This document shows positions 59,312-64,000 of a stretch of 64,000 nucleotides of DNA, in pieces. Location: assembly GCF_014648355.1 (NCBI RefSeq), contig NZ_BMQY01000012.1:1-64000 (forward strand), read 5' to 3'. Each line of letters opens with the position of its first letter. Position 1 is the stretch's first letter. The position numbers and the translations under genes are program-made. The notes below the pieces were generated by a model. It was not told the DNA's origin. It ran no database searches and worked only from the letters and a program-made list of their open reading frames with translations. Source of the stretch: Couchioplanes azureus. GTDB lineage: Bacteria > Actinomycetota > Actinomycetes > Mycobacteriales > Micromonosporaceae.

Positions 59312-60781
59312 TCAGCGTGATCGCCGCCGTTCGGCGATCATGCCTTCGCAGGACCGGACGGCCACCCGTGCGGCGACCGCCATCTCCGCCGTGGTCAGGG
59401 GGTTCTCCGCCCGGCGCTGCCAGCGGGCCAGCGCCGCGTCCGCCGCCGCGTCCAGCTCCGCGCCGGAGGCGTCCGGCGGCAGCCGCAACCGCTGGTGGAT
59501 CGCCGCGCCGGCGCCGCCGATGAGCTGCTCGAGCTCGGCGACGACGTCGGGCTTGCCGGTCACCCATCCGGCGCGGAGGCTGGAGAGCACCCTCAGCTCG
59601 TGGAACGGGTGCGCCGAGGCGATGATCTCCTCCACCATGGCGGCCACCTGGTCACTGCCCGGCCGAGGGCGGACGCGCGTGATCTCGGCCAGGGCGAGCA
59701 GCGCGGACCGGGACTTGAGCACATCCCGGCGTTCGAAGAACAGCGAGCCGAGGATCTCCCGCAACTGCGCCAGTCCGCTGCGCTCGGTCAGCTCCCGGGC
59801 CAGTTCCGTTGCGGTGCCGCTGGTGCCGTGCCGCAGCAGGGCCGCCGACAGCCGCAGCCCGAACAGGCCGAACCGGGCGAGCAGCGCCTCCCGCTCGATC
59901 GAGGTCATGCCGAGCTCCGGCATGGTCTGGACGAACCGGTCGACGGAGAGCAGCAGCTGCTCGGCCTGGGCCGGCGGCAGCTCCGAGATCCGGCGCAACC
60001 GGGCGAACTCCACTTCGGTGAGGGTCGCGGCGGTCTCGGCGAGCAGGCCCGCCACGGGAACGACGGACTGCACCAGGCGCCGGACGCCCGCGTCGGTGCT
60101 CAGCCGGCCCGCGACCCGGCGCGCCGAGGCCATCGCGTCGAGCCGGCCGGCGGCGATCTCGTCGGCCCGGGACAGCACCCCGATGGCGTTGACCGGATTG
60201 GGGCGCGACACCTCCACGTCGTGGAAGGCCCGCAGGAACTCGACGTCGTTGCTGTGCAGGTGACGCATCAGATAGATGACGGCGTCGGCGGGCGTCTCCT
60301 CGTCGTCGGGCGCGAGCAGGTGCCAGGAACGCTGCGAGGTCTGCTCGGACAGCGACCCGATCCCCGGAGTGTCGATCAGCGTCACGGTCCGCAGCGCCTG
60401 CGCCGGCCAGCTGACCTCCAGCTGCACCACGTCCTCCACGCCGAGGTCGCCGAGGTCCATCTCGATGGCGCCGTCCTCGCGGCTGAACCGGAGCTGCCGG
60501 GGCGGACCCTGATGGGGCCGGGCCATGACCTGGTAGGTGTGCCCGTCCCGGTACCAGGTGACGATGCGAGTGCACTCCCCCGCGTCGGTGGGCGCCAGCC
60601 GGTCGCCGACCAGGGCGTTGAGCAGCGTCGACTTTCCGGCCTTGACCCGGCCCGCGACGGCCACCCGGAGCGGCTCGTCGAGGCGGTCGCGCAGGGCGGC
60701 GATCCGCCGCTCCTCCGGCGTCGCGCGGTACACGCCGGCGGCCCGGCCGAGCACCTCCCGGGTACGGTCGATCAGGCTCAT
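59312..60781 (-). CDS. Bacterial dynamin-like GTPase, IniC/IniA family
   Basis: The 489-aa protein has a dynamin G domain: P-loop GRVKAGKST (44-52), switch Thr in GECTRIV (71), DTPG (137-140) and LSRAD (203-207) as the guanine-specificity motif. A mostly helical C-terminal half (about 230-480) resembles a dynamin stalk or neck. It has no transmembrane segment or paddle helix as in the fusogenic BDLPs, and its length fits IniC better than IniA. Mycobacterial IniA acts in membrane fission under cell-wall drug stress. A second dynamin is absent from the window. The ATG is at 60781, divergent from the LuxR gene. Confidence 0.88.
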   Translation of the reverse strand: MSLIDRTREVLGRAAGVYRATPEERRIAALRDRLDEPLRVAVAGRVKAGKSTLLNALVGDRLAPTDAGECTRIVTWYRDGHTYQVMARPHQGPPRQLRFSREDGAIEMDLGDLGVEDVVQLEVSWPAQALRTVTLIDTPGIGSLSEQTSQRSWHLLAPDDEETPADAVIYLMRHLHSNDVEFLRAFHDVEVSRPNPVNAIGVLSRADEIAAGRLDAMASARRVAGRLSTDAGVRRLVQSVVPVAGLLAETAATLTEVEFARLRRISELPPAQAEQLLLSVDRFVQTMPELGMTSIEREALLARFGLFGLRLSAALLRHGTSGTATELARELTERSGLAQLREILGSLFFERRDVLKSRSALLALAEITRVRPRPGSDQVAAMVEEIIASAHPFHELRVLSSLRAGWVTGKPDVVAELEQLIGGAGAAIHQRLRLPPDASGAELDAAADAALARWQRRAENPLTTAEMAVAARVAVRSCEGMIAERRRSR

Positions 60782-61095
60782 CCGGTCACCGCGGACGACC
60801 GCCGCCCGAGCATACGCATCACGCCCAACTCGGACCCCACATCCTCACGTCGCTGCCTCCCGGACGGCACCGGAGCACGCCTCCCGGTGCAAGGTACTCG
60901 GCGGTTCCCGGCCGCCCGGCCGGACGGCCCGGCGCATGTGGTGCGTCACTGTGCCGCCGGTGTGGCCGCCACCATCTGACAGTCTTGGTGCCGGGAAGCG
61001 GCGACGGTACACCCTCGACGCGAGCGGTACCACACCGTGCGGCCGCCCCACCAGCCGTAAACTGCCAGGTCGGTACGGGCGGAGGGATCGCACGG

Positions 61096-63426
61096 GTGAC
61101 TGTCGTGGTGGGCGTGGACGGCTCCGGGCGTACCCATCGGCTGGGTGAGATCGCCGCCGCAGCCGGCCGGCCGGTCGCCTCCGTGGTCTTCACGACGGCC
61201 GACGACCTGGAAGCGCTGCTGGCCCGCGCCCGCTCCGACGGCGCGATGGTCGTCGTCGACGACGCCCACCGGCTGCCCCCGGAGGCGCTGCGGGCGCTGG
61301 CCGCCGCCGCGCGCGCCGGACTGCCGATGGCGATCGCCCGCCGCCCCACGATCGACGGCCCGGAGCTGGCCGACCTGGACGAGGCGGTCGCCGCCACGTC
61401 GACGGTCGAACACCTCGGCCCGCTCGACCCCGGCGCCCTGACCGCGCTGGTCACGGCCACGATCGGCCGGCCGGTGACCCCGGAGCACGTGGCGGCCGTC
61501 CAGGCCGCCTCGGCAGGCCTGGCCGCGCTGGCCGAGACGGTGGCCGCGGCTCCGGACGGCACACCGCCCGCGCTGGTCGCCCGGCTGCAACGACGGCTCG
61601 CCGCGTCCGGCCGCGACACCGCGGAACTGGCCGGAATCCTCGCGCTCGGACTGGACCTCGGCGACGACGTCCTCGGTGCCGCGGCACGGTTGGATCCGGC
61701 GGCTGCCGCGGCGGCGATGCGCTCGCTGCGCGACCAGGGACTGCTGATGCCCGACGGCGAACGGATGATCCCGGCCGTCGCCCGCGCGCTCCTCGCCGAC
61801 CTGTCTGCGCTGGAGCGCCGCCGGGTGCACGACACCGTGGCAGCGGCCCTGCTGGCCACCCGTGCCGACCCGGTGCGCGCCGCGGAGCAGCTGCGCGCGG
61901 CCCGCGCGCGTACGCCCGCGGCGGCCGACGTCTACCGGCGTGCCGCCGACCGGCTCCGCTTCGCCGCGCCCGAGCGCGCTCTGTCCTGCTACGACGACGC
62001 GCTCGACGCCGGCGCCGACCCGGCCGTCGTCGCCGCGGGCCGGGCCGAGGCGGCCGTCCTGCTCGGCTTGCCCGTCGACCTGGACGCCGCGACCGCCTCG
62101 GAATCCGACGCGGCCCGGCTCGCCCTGGTCGCCGGTGCCGCCGCGGCCCATGACGGCCGAGCCGGCCGGGCGGCCGAGGCGCTGCTGAGCACCGGCCCGC
62201 CCGGGCCCGTCCTGGCCGTACCGGCGCTGGTGGCCACCGGTCGACCGGAAGCGGCGCGCTCCGCGGCGACCGGCCAGGCTCCCTTGCCGTTGCGCCGCCT
62301 CGCCGAGGCGACGCTGGCCGTCGGCAACCCCACGACGGCCCTGCCGCTGCTGATCGAGGCGGCCGAGGCCTACGAACAGGCGCCACCGGCGGTCACGGTC
62401 CCCGACCTGCCGCACGCACTCGGCGCGCTGGTCGCGGTGACCGCCGGTGACAGCGCGACCGCCGAGTACCTGCTGGAACGGGCGCTGGACGCCGGGACCG
62501 GTGGGCCCGTCGCCGGCAACCGGCACCGCACACTGCTGGCCTGGGTACGGCTGCGGGCCGGCCGGTACGACACCGCCCTCGCCGAACTCGACCGGCTGAC
62601 CGGCACGTCGCTGCCGGGCCGGGAACGTCTGGCGTTCGCCTGCCTCACCGCCGGGATCGCCCGGCGCCGGGGCGACATCGCCCAGCTCCGGGCGGCGTGG
62701 GCGCTCGCCGAGCCGGTGCTCGCCCGGCGTGCGGTGGACCTGTTCCACCTGGAGATGACCGAAGAACTGCTGGTGGCCGCCGCCCGGCTGCGCCACCACC
62801 GGCGGATCGCGCCGGTCCTCGACGACCTGGAGGCGGTCGTCGACCGGCTCGGCCGGCCGGACGCCTGGGCGGTGTCGCTGGGCTGGATCCGGCTGCAGAT
62901 CGCCGTCGTCGGCGAGGACCGGGCGGCCGCGACCGCCGCCGCGGACCACCTCGCCGGCCTCGACCCCTCGGGCCCCCGGCAGCAGGCCCAATGCCGTGCG
63001 GCCACCCGGTGGGCCGCCGCGCTGCACGGCGACGTACGCCCGGACGACGTGCTGGCGGACGCCGCCGATCTGGTCGCGGCCGACCTGCCGTGGGAGTCGT
63101 CCCGGCTGCTCGGGCACGCCGCGATCCGGACCAGCGACCCGTCGGCCGCGCGCCGGCTGCTGGAGCGCGCGCGGGAGCTGTCCCGCCCGGAGGGGACGGC
63201 GGACGAGTCACCGCAGGATGCGGGCCGGGGCGGTCTGTCCGAGCGGGAGGTGGAGGTGGCACGGCTGGTGCTTGCGGGTCGTACGCACCGTGAGATCGGG
63301 TCGCAGCTCTACCTGTCCCCGAAGACGGTGGAACACCACGTGGCCAGGATCCGTGCCAAACTCGGTGCCGCCAACCGGGCCGAGATGATCGCTGCGCTGC
63401 GGAGCCGGTTGCCGTCGGAGTCCTGA
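61096..63426 (+). CDS. Large LuxR-family regulator with degenerate AAA ATPase, IniR-like position
   Basis: The 776-aa protein starts with a Walker-A-like GVDGSGRT (6-13), in which the usual Lys is replaced by Arg12. Walker B MVVVDDAH (51-58) looks intact. A helical TPR-like region of about 550 residues follows. The C-terminal LuxR helix-turn-helix reads LSEREVEVARLVLAGRTHREIGSQLYLSPKTVEHHVARIRAKLG. In mycobacteria a comparable large LuxR-like regulator (IniR) lies beside iniBAC. Here it sits between the dynamin and IniB-like genes, so it is the likely activator of both. The GTG at 61096 follows GGAGG by 10 bases. Confidence 0.87.
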   Translation: MTVVVGVDGSGRTHRLGEIAAAAGRPVASVVFTTADDLEALLARARSDGAMVVVDDAHRLPPEALRALAAAARAGLPMAIARRPTIDGPELADLDEAVAATSTVEHLGPLDPGALTALVTATIGRPVTPEHVAAVQAASAGLAALAETVAAAPDGTPPALVARLQRRLAASGRDTAELAGILALGLDLGDDVLGAAARLDPAAAAAAMRSLRDQGLLMPDGERMIPAVARALLADLSALERRRVHDTVAAALLATRADPVRAAEQLRAARARTPAAADVYRRAADRLRFAAPERALSCYDDALDAGADPAVVAAGRAEAAVLLGLPVDLDAATASESDAARLALVAGAAAAHDGRAGRAAEALLSTGPPGPVLAVPALVATGRPEAARSAATGQAPLPLRRLAEATLAVGNPTTALPLLIEAAEAYEQAPPAVTVPDLPHALGALVAVTAGDSATAEYLLERALDAGTGGPVAGNRHRTLLAWVRLRAGRYDTALAELDRLTGTSLPGRERLAFACLTAGIARRRGDIAQLRAAWALAEPVLARRAVDLFHLEMTEELLVAAARLRHHRRIAPVLDDLEAVVDRLGRPDAWAVSLGWIRLQIAVVGEDRAAATAAADHLAGLDPSGPRQQAQCRAATRWAAALHGDVRPDDVLADAADLVAADLPWESSRLLGHAAIRTSDPSAARRLLERARELSRPEGTADESPQDAGRGGLSEREVEVARLVLAGRTHREIGSQLYLSPKTVEHHVARIRAKLGAANRAEMIAALRSRLPSES

Positions 63427-63440
63427 CCGGGCCCCCCTAA

Positions 63441-63461
63441 CCCCCTCCGGCCGGAAGGGGG
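63441..63461 (+). promoter_or_regulatory. GC hairpin and C-run boxes upstream of the IniB-like gene
   Basis: A hairpin (CCCCCTCCGG / CCGGAAGGGGG, one bulged A, GGCC loop) follows the LuxR stop by 14 bases. The sequence just before it, GCCCCCCTAACCCCCT, holds two C-run half-sites 3 bases apart, recalling the G/C-run boxes of large LuxR (MalT-like) activators. It may be both the terminator of the LuxR gene and the operator or promoter of the IniB-like gene. The remaining 85 bases also contain a GGTCGG...CCGACC pair. Confidence 0.5.
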
Positions 63462-63545
63462 AAAGCCCCGATGCGAGGCATGGTCGGCAACCCGCAGGCT
63501 TGCTCATGTCCGACCACCGGGGCGGGCCCGAGCACAGGAGAAGTC

Positions 63546-64000
63546 ATGGCCGTTGAAGTAACCCCGCTGATCATCGACAACATCCGGGCGTTGTTCGAGA
63601 AGGTGTTCAGCAGCGACGCGGAGACCGCGAAGTTCCTCGCCGACCCGGCCGGCGCCTTCGCCGCCAACGACATCGACGCCGAGTCGCTCAATGCGGTCGA
63701 CATCGACCAGGTCGTCGCGGATGCGGCCTACGGCGGCGACGGCGCCGCGAGCGGTGGCTACAGCGGCGGCTACACCGGCAGTGGCAGCGGTGGCGGCTTC
63801 AGCGGTGGCAGCAACGCCGGCGGCTTCAGCGGTGGCGGCAGCGGTGGTGGAGCGGCCGCGAGCGGCGGTGCCGCCTCGGCGCCGGCCCCGCAGGCCGTGC
63901 AGCAGGTCACCCAGGTCACGCAGACCTTCACCACCCAGAACCTGATCGAGAACACGCAGACCTTCACCGACAACTCCACCAGCATCGACAACTCGGTGGA
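63546..64000 (+). CDS. IniB N-terminal-domain protein, cut by the right edge
   Basis: The visible 151 residues start with an IniB-type domain of about 60 residues (DNIRALFEKVFSSDAETAKFLADPAGAFAANDIDAESLNAV). A Gly/Ser-rich region (63-108, GGYSGGYTGSGSGGGFSGG) and then a Gln/Thr/Asn-rich repeat start (VTQVTQTFTTQNLIENTQTF) follow. Mycobacterial IniB has the same N-terminal domain plus Gly-rich tail and is strongly induced by cell-wall inhibitors. AGGAGAAG lies before the ATG. The frame is open at the edge. The second dynamin and other operon members would lie beyond. Confidence 0.88.
   Translation, partial: MAVEVTPLIIDNIRALFEKVFSSDAETAKFLADPAGAFAANDIDAESLNAVDIDQVVADAAYGGDGAASGGYSGGYTGSGSGGGFSGGSNAGGFSGGGSGGGAAASGGAASAPAPQAVQQVTQVTQTFTTQNLIENTQTFTDNSTSIDNSV

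Overview
The window is very GC-rich, uses many GTG/TTG starts and has numerous 4-nt start/stop overlaps. It encodes SigE-type sigma, LuxR/NarL two-component pairs, MerR regulators, an LPXTG protein, ALF repeats and an IniB/dynamin locus. This fits a filamentous actinomycete, most likely family Micromonosporaceae (Actinoplanes-like); that is inference from gene content. No tRNA, rRNA, CRISPR array or transposase was recognised. The sequence looks chromosomal and accessory, with many secreted and regulatory genes.

Layout. 0-10.9 kb: an ALF-repeat/FG-GAP secreted protein cut by the left edge, a small membrane protein, an AI-2E family permease, a GGDEF/EAL protein with a degenerate GGDEF, an LPXTG protein, a pentapeptide-repeat membrane protein, a GNAT enzyme, a beta-lactamase-fold hydrolase and a cutinase-like hydrolase. 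11.0-20.5 kb: a giant Ser/Thr kinase-AAA-GAF-GAF-GGDEF gene split by an in-frame TGA, a sigma factor with a coupled membrane partner, a propeller-like protein, and a MerR-methyltransferase fusion behind a textbook MerR promoter. 20.5-36.2 kb: three two-component systems, a lipoprotein/membrane operon, a subtilase, a HEAT/MerR-HEAT/sulfite-oxidase cluster, and a Q/N-rich exported protein of prion-like composition. 36.2-48 kb: a repeat-rich gap, an L,D-transpeptidase lipoprotein, CBS and hemerythrin proteins, an M23 peptidase, a phosphoesterase-MFS-lipid-anchor-like operon with a frameshifted MFS gene, a YidC paralogue with a DUF6412-like partner, and a copper-monooxygenase-like lipoprotein. 48-57 kb: a 1195-aa repeat protein ending in an OmpA domain, then a 1340-aa membrane protein with two complete NACHT domains and an MFS gene.

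57.2-64 kb: a locus resembling mycobacterial iniBAC. A LuxR regulator (IniR-like position) and an IniB N-terminal-domain protein run rightward. A dynamin-like GTPase and a membrane-anchored Hsp70 run leftward from the same divergent region. The plausible joint role is sensing and repairing envelope stress: the dynamin remodels membrane, the Hsp70 spans it with a sensor-like outer domain, and the LuxR ATPase controls the set. The second dynamin (IniA) would be expected just beyond the right edge.

The strongest candidates for something new are the tandem-NACHT protein, the Hsp70-dynamin-IniB locus, the Q/N-rich exported protein, and the TGA-interrupted kinase-cyclase gene. Function calls rest on motifs read by eye; no database search was possible.
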